NCBI GenBank assembly: GCA_020634795.1 | Contig: JACKAZ010000007.1 | Coordinates: 1 to 64,000, forward strand | Direction of reading: 5' to 3' | DNA from: Ardenticatenales bacterium | Lineage (GTDB): Bacteria; Chloroflexota; Anaerolineae; Ardenticatenales; Ardenticatenaceae | Length of the DNA stretch: 64,000 bases | Shown here: positions 16,399 through 24,745 of the stretch, in pieces | Layout of the letters: each line of letters opens with the position of its first letter | Numbering within the stretch: the first letter of the stretch is position 1 | Translations under genes and position numbers: made by a program | The notes under the pieces: model-generated | Database searches by the model: none | What the model was told of the DNA's origin: nothing | What the model saw: only the letters and a program-made list of their open reading frames with translations

Positions 16399-16944
16399 AT
16401 GGAAGCAATGATTCTTGGATTGAGTTTTGGTCGGTCGCCGCAGTTGCCAGCTCGTCGTTGGCGTCTTTACTCGCGTGCCCACTGGCTCTGGGCGGCGGTT
16501 GGCGCGCTGGCGGGCGCGGCGCTCCCTTTCGTGCTCTGGTGGCTCGATCTGATGCCGCTCTGGCTTGTGGCGCTGACAGCCGCGCTGGGTGCATTGGCAC
16601 TTCTGCCCGCCCCACTGGTGCTGGCGCTGGACGAGCAGGGCGTCGCGCTGTTGGTACCAGGTTGGCAGCAGGATCGCTACTGCTGGCTACCGCGCGACCG
16701 TTTGGCATCGCTGCGGCTCCGCGATGGCTGGCTGGTGGCAACGGGCGACATGCAACGTTCCGACGACCGCGTGGATCCGCATCGCCTGCTGCGTCAGGTC
16801 GGTGTCCGCGAGCTGCCCGACTGGCTCGACTCAGCGACTGATTCGTCCACGATGATCGCCTTTCCCGTCGAACGACTCGACGGCCTCGCTCGTGCCGAAA
16901 TTGAGCGACAACGTTTCCAAATGGGCGTCCCCCACGCCGAGTAA
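16399..16944 (+). CDS. Small membrane protein, two helices plus PH-like tail
   Basis: The 181-residue protein of unknown function has two adjacent membrane helices (AVGALAGAALPFVLWWLDLM and LVALTAALGALALLPAPLVLA). A soluble C-terminal half of alternating strands follows (LALDEQGVALLVPGWQ, RLASLRLRDGWLVATG), recalling bacterial PH-domain membrane proteins. The longer open frame upstream to 16105 runs antisense over the methyltransferase start and was rejected. The start could be the ATG at 16399 or 16408. It is divergent from the methyltransferase gene. Confidence 0.6.
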   Translation: MEAMILGLSFGRSPQLPARRWRLYSRAHWLWAAVGALAGAALPFVLWWLDLMPLWLVALTAALGALALLPAPLVLALDEQGVALLVPGWQQDRYCWLPRDRLASLRLRDGWLVATGDMQRSDDRVDPHRLLRQVGVRELPDWLDSATDSSTMIAFPVERLDGLARAEIERQRFQMGVPHAE

Positions 16945-17105
16945 ACGAGGAACGAGACGCCTTCGTCCGGCGGGCCGCTGCGCGAACGGCTGCGCTCAGG
17001 GCAAGGGCGCGACGCAGCGCGATGGGCCAACGCCAGCACGCCAACCCTAGCATCGACAGGCTCCGCCACCCAACCCCACTCGTTAACGCTTAACTCAGCC
17101 CACAC

Positions 17106-18419
17106 CTACTGCACCGTGGTGGTCGTTGGCACGATGTGGATGACGCTTTGACCGGGCCGCAGTGGCAGCGGCGTACCCGCGGCATCCACCACGCGAAGCA
17201 GCGCGTTCTCCCCCTCGCGTCGCCATGTCACATCCCAACGCAGCCCATCGCGGAAGAGCGTGGCTGGGCCGCTGCCCCACAACGTGTAGTGCAAGGAGCT
17301 GTTGCCGAGCGAATCTTCGACGATCGGGGTGACCCGCTCTTCGGCATAGATCACGATCAGATTTTGCGGGGCGATCTGTGCGCCGCTCTGCACCGTATGG
17401 GCGGTTTGTCCCTGATAGCGGAAGTAGCGCTGCGTGGCCGGATCGTACCGATAAAAGACATCGCTGCTTCCGCCCCCGTACGGCACGGTCAACTGGCTCA
17501 CCGCCGTCCCGCCCGCCGCCGGTTGTGTGCTGAAAGTCCAGCCGCGCAGAGGCGTGGGCGGCGGTTCGGTCGCCCCTTTCGCTGCGATGACGCTTTGGAT
17601 GAGTGGATTGCTGGAGTAGGTGCGCATCCAATCGACCGGCGCTTGGTCGATCCGATAGAAGGCGGCATCCCCCGCCCACTCGTCGATGTCGCGTCCCGCA
17701 TAGGGGGCGGCCCAGATCATGTCCGTCACTGGCTGGGACGCACCGACATGGACCAGCCATGCGCCGAGCATCGGCGTCAGTTGCAGATCAACGAGCCGTG
17801 CCGAACGGAGCGGGCCGACGGTGGCGGGGGTGCGACAGTGGAAAGTGGCGGTGAAGCGGCTCACGCCGCCCTCCGCCATCGTCTCCCAGATCAGATCCGC
17901 GCTCTCTAGCCCGGCTTGGGGCCGCCCTTGCGGCGAATTGTCGATCCGAATGTTGATCGGGCGGCGGCTGGCGATGCCCTCGGGCGCTGGCTCGCCCGTA
18001 AGCGGACATTGCCCCTCGGCCACGCCGGGCAGCCCGTCGATGAACGCGGCGGGGACGTCGCCAATCGGGGCGGGCAGGTCGAACTGCTGATGGATGAACT
18101 CGTAGGCCCCGTCGGGATAGCTTTTGCCATGGGTCACCCGCGCGGGGCTGGGCATGCGCGCGGGGGGTGCCGCCAGATAATCCGCGCTGCTCGTGGTGGG
18201 GGCCACGGTCGGCGGCACTGCGGTTGACAGCGCGGTGACCGTTGCCACCTCAGCGCTGGCCGCTGGGGTCGCCGTCGCCACTACCACGCCGGGCGCGGTG
18301 GTTATCGTGGGCAGCCCGATGGTCTGACCGGTGGGGGGCGTGGCCGTCGGCAGCGCCGCTGGCGGCGTAGCGCAGGCGACGAGGAGCAGAGCGATGAGCA
18401 GGGTGAGTGTGCGGGCCAT
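17106..18419 (-). CDS. DUF3048 domain lipoprotein (YerB-like)
   Basis: The 437-residue lipoprotein has a signal MARTLTLLIALLLVACA with lipobox LVAC and a Thr/Pro/Ala linker, then the DUF3048 N-terminal domain, recognisable by RRPINIRIDNSPQGRPQAGLESADLIWETMAEGGVSRFTATFH and VGPLRSARLVDLQLTPMLGAWLVHVGAS. The C-terminal DUF3048 domain follows (SSDVFYRYDPATQRYFRYQ, LIVIYAEE, GENALLRVVDAAGTPLPLRPGQSVIHIVP). The family lies outside the membrane; its function is unresolved, with possible links to cell-wall processes. The start is chosen for the lipobox; the longer frame lacks a signal. Confidence 0.88.
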   Translation of the reverse strand: MARTLTLLIALLLVACATPPAALPTATPPTGQTIGLPTITTAPGVVVATATPAASAEVATVTALSTAVPPTVAPTTSSADYLAAPPARMPSPARVTHGKSYPDGAYEFIHQQFDLPAPIGDVPAAFIDGLPGVAEGQCPLTGEPAPEGIASRRPINIRIDNSPQGRPQAGLESADLIWETMAEGGVSRFTATFHCRTPATVGPLRSARLVDLQLTPMLGAWLVHVGASQPVTDMIWAAPYAGRDIDEWAGDAAFYRIDQAPVDWMRTYSSNPLIQSVIAAKGATEPPPTPLRGWTFSTQPAAGGTAVSQLTVPYGGGSSDVFYRYDPATQRYFRYQGQTAHTVQSGAQIAPQNLIVIYAEERVTPIVEDSLGNSSLHYTLWGSGPATLFRDGLRWDVTWRREGENALLRVVDAAGTPLPLRPGQSVIHIVPTTTTVQ

Positions 18420-18836
18420 GAGTCTGTGACGGTGTGCGGGTGTGTGATATCGGCGATGACGATGAGGCCATCTTGTGCGAGGGGCCGGACGATCTATTAT
18501 CATCGCAGCGGCCACTCTTCCTGAACGGCCAATTATGGGCGGACGACGGCGCTTCGACCAAACGGGTGCGGCGCAGCGGGTGACGTTGGGAAGCGTAGCG
18601 ACGTGCTGCCCGCAGCGCTGAGCGGGTTGCAATCCCAGTGGGATCGTGAATCCGACAATCGACAATCAGGGAGCGAGGTTCGGCTTGGCGCTTTGCGTTG
18701 AGTCGGAACGGTTGCCCAGCGCCTTCAGCTCCCCTATCGTGAATCGTACAGGCTGCATTTTCATTGATCGGCAATGTCAAATCGGCAGCTTCGCCACTCC
18801 CGATCTCAAATCTCCACAAACTATCAGGATTGACCC
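18420..18836. other. Intergenic region, no gene seen
   Basis: The 417 bp between the divergently transcribed DUF3048 lipoprotein and homoserine kinase genes should contain both promoters. No conserved ORF, RNA or strong hairpin was recognised. Confidence 0.5.
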
Positions 18837-19760
18837 ATGAACGCCGCTCGCGCCTTTGCCCCCGCCACCATTGCCAACCTGGGGCCGGGCTTTGACATGT
18901 TGGGGGTGGCCGTGCAGGGGCTGGGCGACCAGGTCACCGCGACCCGCCGTGAGCGCGCCGGTGTGGTCATCGAGGCGATCAGTGGGGACGGCGGGCGGCT
19001 GCCGCGCGACCCCCAGCGCAACACCGCGGCCATCGCCGCCGCCGAAACGTTGCGATTGCTCGGCGTGGCGCAGGGCGTGGCGCTGCGCATCGACAAGGGG
19101 CTGCCGCTGGGAAGCGGCCTCGGTTCCAGCGCGGCCAGTGCCGCCGCTGCCATCCATGCGGTGACGTTGCTTTTCGGCGCCGAGCCGCCGAAAGAGGCGC
19201 TGTTGCCTGCGGGGCTGGCCGCCGAAGCGGCGGTCAGCGGCTGGCACGCCGACAACGTCGCGCCTGCATTGTTGGGCGGGGCCGTGCTGGTGCGGCGCAA
19301 CGCGCCGTTGGACATCGTCCGTCTGCCCACGCCAGAGACATTGACCTTCGTGCTTGTCACCCCCGACTTCGAGCTGCCAACCCGCGACGCACGGGCCGTT
19401 CTGCCCGCACGCATCCCGTTGGGTGACCATGTGGCGAACGCGGCGAATGTCGGGGCGTTGGTGGCGGCCCTCTATGGCGGCGACATGGCGCTGTTGGGCC
19501 GCGCTTTGGCGGACAGCATCGTCGAGCCGGCGCGCGCCCCGCTGATTCCGGGCTTTGCGCAGGTTCAGGCCGCGGCGCGGGCGGCGGGTGCGTGGGGCTG
19601 CTCGATCTCCGGCGCGGGGCCGACCCTCTTCGCGGTGGCGGATGCCGCGCGTTGCGCCGAAGTGGGCACGGCCATGCAGCGCGCCTTCCGCGATCATGGC
19701 CGCGTACCGAGCAAGGTGCATATTGTGGCGGTTGACGCGGTGGGGGCGCGTGCAGTGTGA
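18837..19760 (+). CDS. thrB: Homoserine kinase
   Basis: The 307-residue GHMP kinase phosphorylates L-homoserine with ATP in threonine synthesis. It begins AFAPATIANLGPGFDMLGVAV (substrate and fold motif 1). The ATP loop is GLPLGSGLGSSAASAAAA, and the C-terminal GHMP motif is GAWGCSISGAGPTLFAVAD. Length and motif order match ThrB. GC content and codon use are those of the main chromosome. No other threonine gene is adjacent. Downstream begins a decayed thiolase copy. Confidence 0.93.
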   Translation: MNAARAFAPATIANLGPGFDMLGVAVQGLGDQVTATRRERAGVVIEAISGDGGRLPRDPQRNTAAIAAAETLRLLGVAQGVALRIDKGLPLGSGLGSSAASAAAAIHAVTLLFGAEPPKEALLPAGLAAEAAVSGWHADNVAPALLGGAVLVRRNAPLDIVRLPTPETLTFVLVTPDFELPTRDARAVLPARIPLGDHVANAANVGALVAALYGGDMALLGRALADSIVEPARAPLIPGFAQVQAAARAAGAWGCSISGAGPTLFAVADAARCAEVGTAMQRAFRDHGRVPSKVHIVAVDAVGARAV

Positions 19761-19795
19761 TGGGGCGGTGATGGGCGTGGGGGGACTAAGGGGCT

Positions 19796-20040
19796 GCTTT
19801 CACGCTTATCGTCGCCAAGCCGTAGCGCACCGCCGGATGGCGAAGGTTTCGTTGAGTGCGACCAAGCCGATCTCGTCGATCGTTAGCCCGGCCCGTTGCG
19901 CTGCGGAAGCGGCACCGGCACGATCTCGTCGTCGACGCGTCCGCTTTCCATCGCTGCTTACTCCGCATCTGCGACGCGAGCGCGCAGCCATCTTGCCGTT
20001 CGCCGCTCAGATCGAAGTCGTCGTGTCTTGTCCCTGCCCC
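19796..20040 (-). pseudogene. Internally deleted acetyl-CoA acetyltransferase remnant
   Basis: Minus-strand fragments match the thiolase at 28087-29310 in order. They are the C-terminal segment around RYGLATI, then directly RAGLTIDEIGLVALNETFAIR, then pieces of the region coding for DLSGERQDGCALASQMRS and AEIVPV. Long internal stretches are missing and the frames do not connect, so it is a decayed paralogue or an old recombination by-product. The catalytic Cys and His regions are gone. It is the third thiolase-derived sequence in the window. Confidence 0.75.
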
Positions 20041-20130
20041 CTCACCCGCAGCGCATCGCCATCGATGGTGTGGATGGGGCGGGTACGGGAGATCCACCCG
20101 TGGCGCCGCGGGGGTTGCTGCTAAGCAAAA

Positions 20131-20171
20131 CGCGGTCACGGGCCGTGCGGCGGGAGCGCCCGTGACCGCGC
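20131..20171 (-). terminator. Terminator of the (interrupted) FxLYD lipoprotein gene
   Basis: A 12-bp stem, GCGGTCACGGGC / GCCCGTGACCGC, is followed on the minus strand by GTTTTGCTT. It lies 12 bp after the stop codon at 20183. Confidence 0.75.
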
Positions 20172-20182
20172 CGCGCTGGGGC

Positions 20183-21151
20183 TTACTCCTCGTCGAAGAA
20201 GGCTCTTTCGGGATTAACGAAGATCTCGAAACGTGCGGGCGGCTCTCTTAAGTAGGTTCTTTTTTCTAACGAGAGTCGTCCCGAGGGTGGTAGGTTCTCG
20301 CCGATGTCTTCTTGGTTTGCGCCTATGATCTCGCCCGCCGCATCGTAGGCCAGAATCGCCACTCTACAGTCTTGATACGCTTCGATCTCCCGCGCATAAG
20401 GGTTGATCACGTCGAATGTTAACGTATATTGTGTGGCACTACCCATCGCTTCCTCGGTAACCTGCACATTCTCAACCTCGAACGGGCTGAAGGGCTCCTG
20501 TGGCTCATAGAGCTCCGGTGCAACGATATGGATGTCGAGCCGTTCTGCCACCTCGTCGCCCACGGTCGAAAGCAGCCGTGCAAAGCCTGTGGTCTGATTG
20601 GGCATCAGCCAGAGATAGGAGAGATCGGTCACCCCCACCACCTGGTCGTTGGCGTTGTAGGCCGTAATAGAGATCGTTGCGTCTTTAAACGCATATCGCT
20701 CATTCGGGTTTTCAATGGTAAAGCCAACCGTGTCATCGCCCCAGCCACTTTGTTTGACGACAAGGGGCGCAACGTCACTGGGCCATCTTTCAGGCGGAAC
20801 GTTGAATTCGTAGAGCATGGGATAGAGCTCCAGCGAAGCTACCTCACCGCTGGATACCAACTGCATCACAGCCCCCGCCCGCTCGCCTGCAGGCAGCCCT
20901 CTGATAAAACTCTTGCCGCCGCCGATGATCTCGCCCGACGCATCATAGGCCACCGCTGACACGCCAGCTGTTGCAATATCAGAATCATAGGGATTCGTGA
21001 CAATCGCTGTGAGTCGGTCGCCAAACTCATCCGTGAGCCGCAGACTTTCGGTCGCGGAGAGCTCCGGCATCGGCTCTACACCGGCGACGTCGAAGATATT
21101 GGTAAATCTTACGCGCACTTCGGCCACTTCTGGCTTGTCACGCCAGATTAA
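20183..21151 (-). pseudogene. 3' part of an FxLYD-type lipoprotein gene split by an IS200-like element
   Basis: This in-frame segment of about 320 residues has no signal or usable start of its own. It contains several FxLYD-like beta modules with the repeated pattern NPY...V.AYDASGEIIGGGKSFI...LPAGERAG and NPYAREIEAYQDCRVAILAYDAAGEIIGANQEDI. Read upstream of its nominal GTG, the frame continues LIWRDKPEVAEVRV to the IS border. Joined to the 5' part at 21781 it restores one reading frame of about 490 codons, so the gene was intact before the IS arrived. FxLYD proteins are extracellular and of unknown ligand. Confidence 0.8.
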
Positions 21152-21158
21152 TTAAAGG

Positions 21159-21189
21159 CTTATTCCACTGCCTCTGGCAGTGGAATAAG
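21159..21189 (+). repeat. IS left-end hairpin
   Basis: Perfect inverted repeat CTTATTCCACTGCC / GGCAGTGGAATAAG with loop TCT. In IS200/IS605 elements such hairpins are bound by TnpA as folded single strands during excision and insertion. Confidence 0.85.
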
Positions 21190-21214
21190 TACCGGTTGTA
21201 CCAGTGTATTGAAA

Positions 21215-21279
21215 ATGACGAGTATCATGAATCTACCTGGAAGGTGCGAAACTAACAGGAGATTCATGATGACTCGTCA
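21215..21279 (+). promoter_or_regulatory. 5' leader stem sequestering the tnpA start region
   Basis: Bases 21215-21234 are complementary to 21260-21279 over about 19 pairs with one bulged G. The distal arm includes the end of the AGGAG Shine-Dalgarno and both possible ATG codons of tnpA. In the transcript this would hide the ribosome site. In Salmonella IS200 a leader stem-loop is known to repress tnpA translation in the same way; its presence here is seen, its action inferred. Confidence 0.65.
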
Positions 21280-21706
21280 ATTCAAGAAGTTATCGCATTC
21301 GATATACGAGTGCAAGTACCATGTGGTGTTGTGTCCGAAGTACCGCTACCGGATATTGCAGCCGGACGTGCGATCGTATGTGACGCAACAGGTCTACCGC
21401 TTGTGCGAGCAGAAAGATAGGCTAGAGGTACTGGAACTGAATGTGCAAGCCGACCATGTGCATCTGGTACTATGGATACCGCCTAAGTACGCCGTCTCGG
21501 AAGTGATGGGCTTTCTGAAAGGTAAGTTGGCCTTGCGACTGTTCGACCGCTTTCCGGAGTTGCGCAAGCGCTATTGGGGCCAACATGTTTGGTCGCGCGG
21601 CTACTGCGTGAGCACGGTCGGGCTCGACGAAGAGCGCATCCGTAAGTATGTCGCTTGGCAAGCTCAGAAGGCGCAGCATGCCCACCAAGAGCGTCTATTT
21701 GACTAA
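21269..21706 (+). CDS. tnpA: IS200-type Y1 transposase TnpA
   Basis: The 145-residue HUH endonuclease (Transposase_17, PF01797) cuts and rejoins single-stranded DNA. It begins FKKLSHSIYECKYHVVLCPKYRYRIL. The HUH pair is in VQADHVHLVLWIPP, the helix KLALRLFDRFPELRKRYWGQHVWSRGYCVSTVG follows, and the catalytic Tyr lies in IRKYVAWQ. The second ATG (21269) is preferred because the AGGAG box is seven bases away. Full length and no frame damage suggest an active or recently active copy. Confidence 0.92.
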   Translation: MTRQFKKLSHSIYECKYHVVLCPKYRYRILQPDVRSYVTQQVYRLCEQKDRLEVLELNVQADHVHLVLWIPPKYAVSEVMGFLKGKLALRLFDRFPELRKRYWGQHVWSRGYCVSTVGLDEERIRKYVAWQAQKAQHAHQERLFD

Positions 21707-21760
21707 CCGCCACCTACCCTAGCCACCGTATGAACGCACCTTCTAGGGCTACCATTCATG

Positions 21761-21779
21761 CCACCGGCTCCGCCGGTGG
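21761..21779 (+). repeat. IS right-end hairpin
   Basis: Stem CCACCGGC / GCCGGTGG with a three-base loop, just inside the deduced right border. It is the counterpart of the left-end hairpin. Confidence 0.7.
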
Positions 21780-21780
21780 T

Positions 21781-22290
21781 CGTTGACTCCTCTGTGAAGG
21801 CCGTGCACTGACCGGGCAAGAGTATGGGAAGGCTGAGGGTATGGCTTTCGATGACGCTCTGGTCTTCCGCCAGCAAATCAACTTGGTAGAAGAGCCTGAA
21901 GAAGGCCAAGTCGGGCCGTTGATTCTCGAAGAAGATTACGTAGGCCAAGCGCGCATCAGACTGGCCAAAGCCGATATCGCTGATAGTCACGCTATCGGCA
22001 ATATCGTCGCTCACCCCTGCATTCACGCTCGGGGTCGTCGCGGGGGTTGCAGTAGTGAGGCCAGTCGGGGTAACCGTTGCGGTCGGCAGGACGGGCGCGG
22101 TTTCGGTGCTGGCGGGAGCCGTCGTGCTTTTGGGCACGGCCGTGCTGGCGACAGCGACGCCAGCCTCAGTTGGCTCATTCTGGCCCTCTTGGTTGTTCGT
22201 GGGCGTGCTGGTACAGCCAACGAGCCAAATGAGCATCACAAGAATCAGAAGGGGGCGACTTGCGCCTACCTGTGAGTTCAAACGCGACAT
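21781..22290 (-). pseudogene. 5' part of the IS-interrupted FxLYD-type lipoprotein gene
   Basis: It starts MSRLNSQVGASRPLLILVMLIWLVGCTS, a lipoprotein signal with lipobox LVGC. A Thr/Ala/Pro-rich linker follows, then the first globular module (SVTISDIGFGQSDARLAYVIFFENQRPDLAFFRLFYQVDLLAEDQSVIESHTLSLP). The frame is cut by the IS after AFTEEST; residues beyond are IS-encoded and end at 21703. The ATG at 22290 has the RBS AAAGGTGG. The other half is at 20183-21151. Neither half shows further decay, so the insertion looks recent. Confidence 0.8.
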
Positions 22291-22805
22291 GGCAGCCACC
22301 TTTCTTTTAGAGGATGCGACCTTTCACAGAGACCAAAGGCCAGATTGGAAGGTGCTCAGGAGATATGTACGTTGCGCTACGAGCCCTAGCCAAGCCGTAT
22401 GTGCGGCGCGGCTGTGGTTGGGTAACACTCTGAACGTCACCCTGCTACAGGTAAAAGATTACCCTTCACACAGGGTCACGGACAGGCGCGGTTTACAGGT
22501 AGTTTACCGGCTACTTGATAGCTTTGCAAAGCGGCGATCGCCCCCGCGGAATACGGGCTGAGGCAGAATGGGGCATGTCACCTCAAGGGCGGTAGAGCAA
22601 TAGACAACACGAAGGGAGGGGGCATCGCGCTGGCACGGACAATCGTCGGCCGGATAGAGTCGAATGATGGCCACCAGATAGGACGACCGCCAATCCACGT
22701 CATCCGCCGCCCCTTGCGTGGCACGCTCCTGTCGGGGCACACTCAGCCTGCCGTGCGAGGCGTGGCCGTTCATCACGGCCCCGCTATGTTTGGCACACCG
22801 TTTTG
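22291..22805. other. Intergenic region, no supported gene
   Basis: The 515 bp between the interrupted lipoprotein and the PIG-L gene contains the lipoprotein promoter. A 90-codon minus-strand frame (22504-22776) has no recognisable family and no RBS, so it is not called as a gene. Confidence 0.5.
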
Positions 22806-23594
22806 TCAGTGACCCTCCTCTTCACCTTCCTCTTCCAGCAATTGATGGATTTCCTCCGACGCCGTATGGGGCGGCCCGCCCAGTTCGACCCGATGGAAGC
22901 GTTCAACGAACGGCTCGCCACGCGAACGCTGCTCCTCATACCAACTGCGCAGTTGTTCCCCATCCCCCACTTGGCTCTGATGGGCCAGAATCGCGTGGAG
23001 CCGCACGTCGGCGACTGCGTCGGTCGCGATCTCGTGATTGGCATGAAACGGGGCCGCCAGCCAAAGCTCGCGCACATACCAGGGTTCCAACCCTTCCGCC
23101 AGCAGTTCGGGGAAATAGCGAAAATTGCGGGCCGCAGGGAAGACGGCGTCGATGGTGATGGCCCCCACCGCCCGATGATCGGCGTGGTTGATGAAGCCGC
23201 CTTCATAGAAGAAGCGCTGCGGGTCTCCGCTCAAGACCAATTCCGGGCGCAGCCAGCGGAGCTGACGCACGACCGCACGCACCGTTTCGTGACTGTGGCG
23301 CAGCTCGCCGTCGGGGAAGTCCAGAAAATGGACTTGGTGGCCGCCGAGCCGTCGCGTGGCCTCGCGCTGTTCGTCGCGGCGTAAAGTCACCAGCCTATCA
23401 CGGCTGACGGTGCGGTCGTCCGACCCTTTGGCCCCGTCGGTGACGATGAGGACGTGGACTTCGACCCCCTGCTGGGCCAGTAGCGCCAGCGTGCCACCTA
23501 CAAAGAATTCGGGGTCGTCGGGATGGGCAAAGATCGCCAGCGCCCGTTCGACGGGCGGCAGGCCGGCGCTGTTCAGGGTGTAGCTATCGGTCAT
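22806..23594 (-). CDS. LmbE/PIG-L family deacetylase
   Basis: The 262-residue Zn-dependent N-acetyl-sugar deacetylase family protein (PF02585) has metal motif 1 as ALAIFAHPDDPEFFVGGTLALLA and a further ligand His in GGFINHADHRAVGAI. VLIVTDGAKGSDDRTVSRDRLVTLRRDEQREATRRLGG is the usual second block. Family members act on GlcNAc-type glycolipids or conjugates such as mycothiol and bacillithiol precursors; the substrate here is unknown. The C-terminus is acidic (EEEGEEEGH). Probably monocistronic. Confidence 0.9.
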   Translation of the reverse strand: MTDSYTLNSAGLPPVERALAIFAHPDDPEFFVGGTLALLAQQGVEVHVLIVTDGAKGSDDRTVSRDRLVTLRRDEQREATRRLGGHQVHFLDFPDGELRHSHETVRAVVRQLRWLRPELVLSGDPQRFFYEGGFINHADHRAVGAITIDAVFPAARNFRYFPELLAEGLEPWYVRELWLAAPFHANHEIATDAVADVRLHAILAHQSQVGDGEQLRSWYEEQRSRGEPFVERFHRVELGGPPHTASEEIHQLLEEEGEEEGH

Positions 23595-23662
23595 AGGATA
23601 CTTTCTGGTGCATAGGCAGCGCGCGGATGCGGCATTTCCGCGTCAGCCGTGGGTCAGTACAT

Positions 23663-24568
23663 TCAAGCGGGCGCTTTCACGCAGCGAAAGGCCAGGTAGG
23701 CCGGGCCGAACGTTTTCGTGCGGGGCCAGACCTTGCCATCGTAGACAATGATGTAGGCCCGCGCCTCGTCCAGCGCGGTCGCAGTCCACCAGTAGATCAC
23801 TTGGGAATGCAGATCCCACAGCGGCGATTCTTTGTCTGGTGTCATCTCGTAGCGTGCCACCGAACGCGCCGCATCCCAGACGCCGCCACTGTTCTGGCCG
23901 TGAAGGGCCATCGAACGGACCGCCTCATCCACCGTTGGCAAGCGCCAGATGGCCTGTGAGGTCGCTGCAACGGTCAGCCCATCCGCAGCCAGATGGTCGC
24001 AGGTTTCTTGTGCCTCGTACCAATCCGTCCCGCGCGGCGGCCAACCCGGCCCGGCCGGTGCCCAGACGAGCGTCACCCCATTACCCACCACCTCGCGTGC
24101 CTGACGATTGCCATCATCGACCCGCTGGGCCACGCGCAGCGCAGGCGCCGCGCCCGCTAGGATCAGAACCGCCAGCGGCAGCGCCAGCGCCAGTGCCAGC
24201 GCACGTTTGCGAGGACGGGGACGCCCCACCCCGTAGAGCAGCCCAAGGCCAACGAGCGGGCTGATGATGAGCAAGGTGGCCGCGTTGGAATCCGTACGGA
24301 AGAACCAGAGGGCGAAGAGCGCAAGGCCAACATGGAGGAGAGCGCCGAGGCGGGGCCGCACGAGGGCCAGTAGCGTAACGCCCATGAAGAGGAGCATCGG
24401 GCTGAGGTATTGCACGAGCATCAGCCGCACGTTCAGCAGCCACGAGGCATAATACCAACCCTCGTGGAAGTTTTCGATAATGCCCCAGAAGGCCCAGAGG
24501 CAACTGATCGCGGTCGATATCGCAACCGCGACCCATCCCACGATCTGCCGTCTTTCAAGAGGCTTCAT
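23663..24568 (-). CDS. Membrane protein with C-terminal DUF1566-like domain
   Basis: The 301-residue protein has about five membrane helices in residues 10-165. The soluble tail of about 130 residues holds DWYEAQETCDHLAADGL, IWRLPTVDEAVRSM, YWWTATALDEARAYIIVYDGKVWPRTK and YLAFRCVK. These are the hallmarks of the DUF1566/Lcl C-terminal domain (PF07603), a lectin-like or sulfatase-modifying-factor-like fold. Its role is unknown; the tail would lie outside the cell if the even/odd helix count holds. Confidence 0.7.
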   Translation of the reverse strand: MKPLERRQIVGWVAVAISTAISCLWAFWGIIENFHEGWYYASWLLNVRLMLVQYLSPMLLFMGVTLLALVRPRLGALLHVGLALFALWFFRTDSNAATLLIISPLVGLGLLYGVGRPRPRKRALALALALPLAVLILAGAAPALRVAQRVDDGNRQAREVVGNGVTLVWAPAGPGWPPRGTDWYEAQETCDHLAADGLTVAATSQAIWRLPTVDEAVRSMALHGQNSGGVWDAARSVARYEMTPDKESPLWDLHSQVIYWWTATALDEARAYIIVYDGKVWPRTKTFGPAYLAFRCVKAPA

Positions 24569-24745
24569 TGCAACGACAACACCACGGCATCACAGTTCGC
24601 TGCGTGGCCGCTATAGCGAAGTTGATTGACTCCATATATAGCCCTGCGTGCCGAATTGTAAGCTGCGAGTAACGACCACGGCCCGACCGAACAGCACCCA
24701 CCGTTCCACAATCCGTTGTAGCGATAAGCCGCGATCCCGTCCCTG

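Larger units (their letters stand above)
21152..21780 (+). mobile_element. IS200/IS605-type insertion sequence, about 629 bp
   Basis: This is a single-gene element with a Y1 transposase and subterminal hairpins instead of inverted repeats. The left-end hairpin is a perfect 14-bp stem (21159-21189), the right-end hairpin an 8-bp stem (21761-21779). The borders are deduced from the host gene: removing 21152-21780 rejoins its two halves in frame, and 629 bp is a normal IS200 length. There is no obvious target duplication, as expected for this family. Exact ends may be off by a few bases. Confidence 0.85.

Noticed and set aside
22504..22776. 90-codon minus-strand frame between the lipoprotein and PIG-L genes
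   Set aside because: No recognisable domain, no RBS and no coupling to neighbours; cannot be told from chance.
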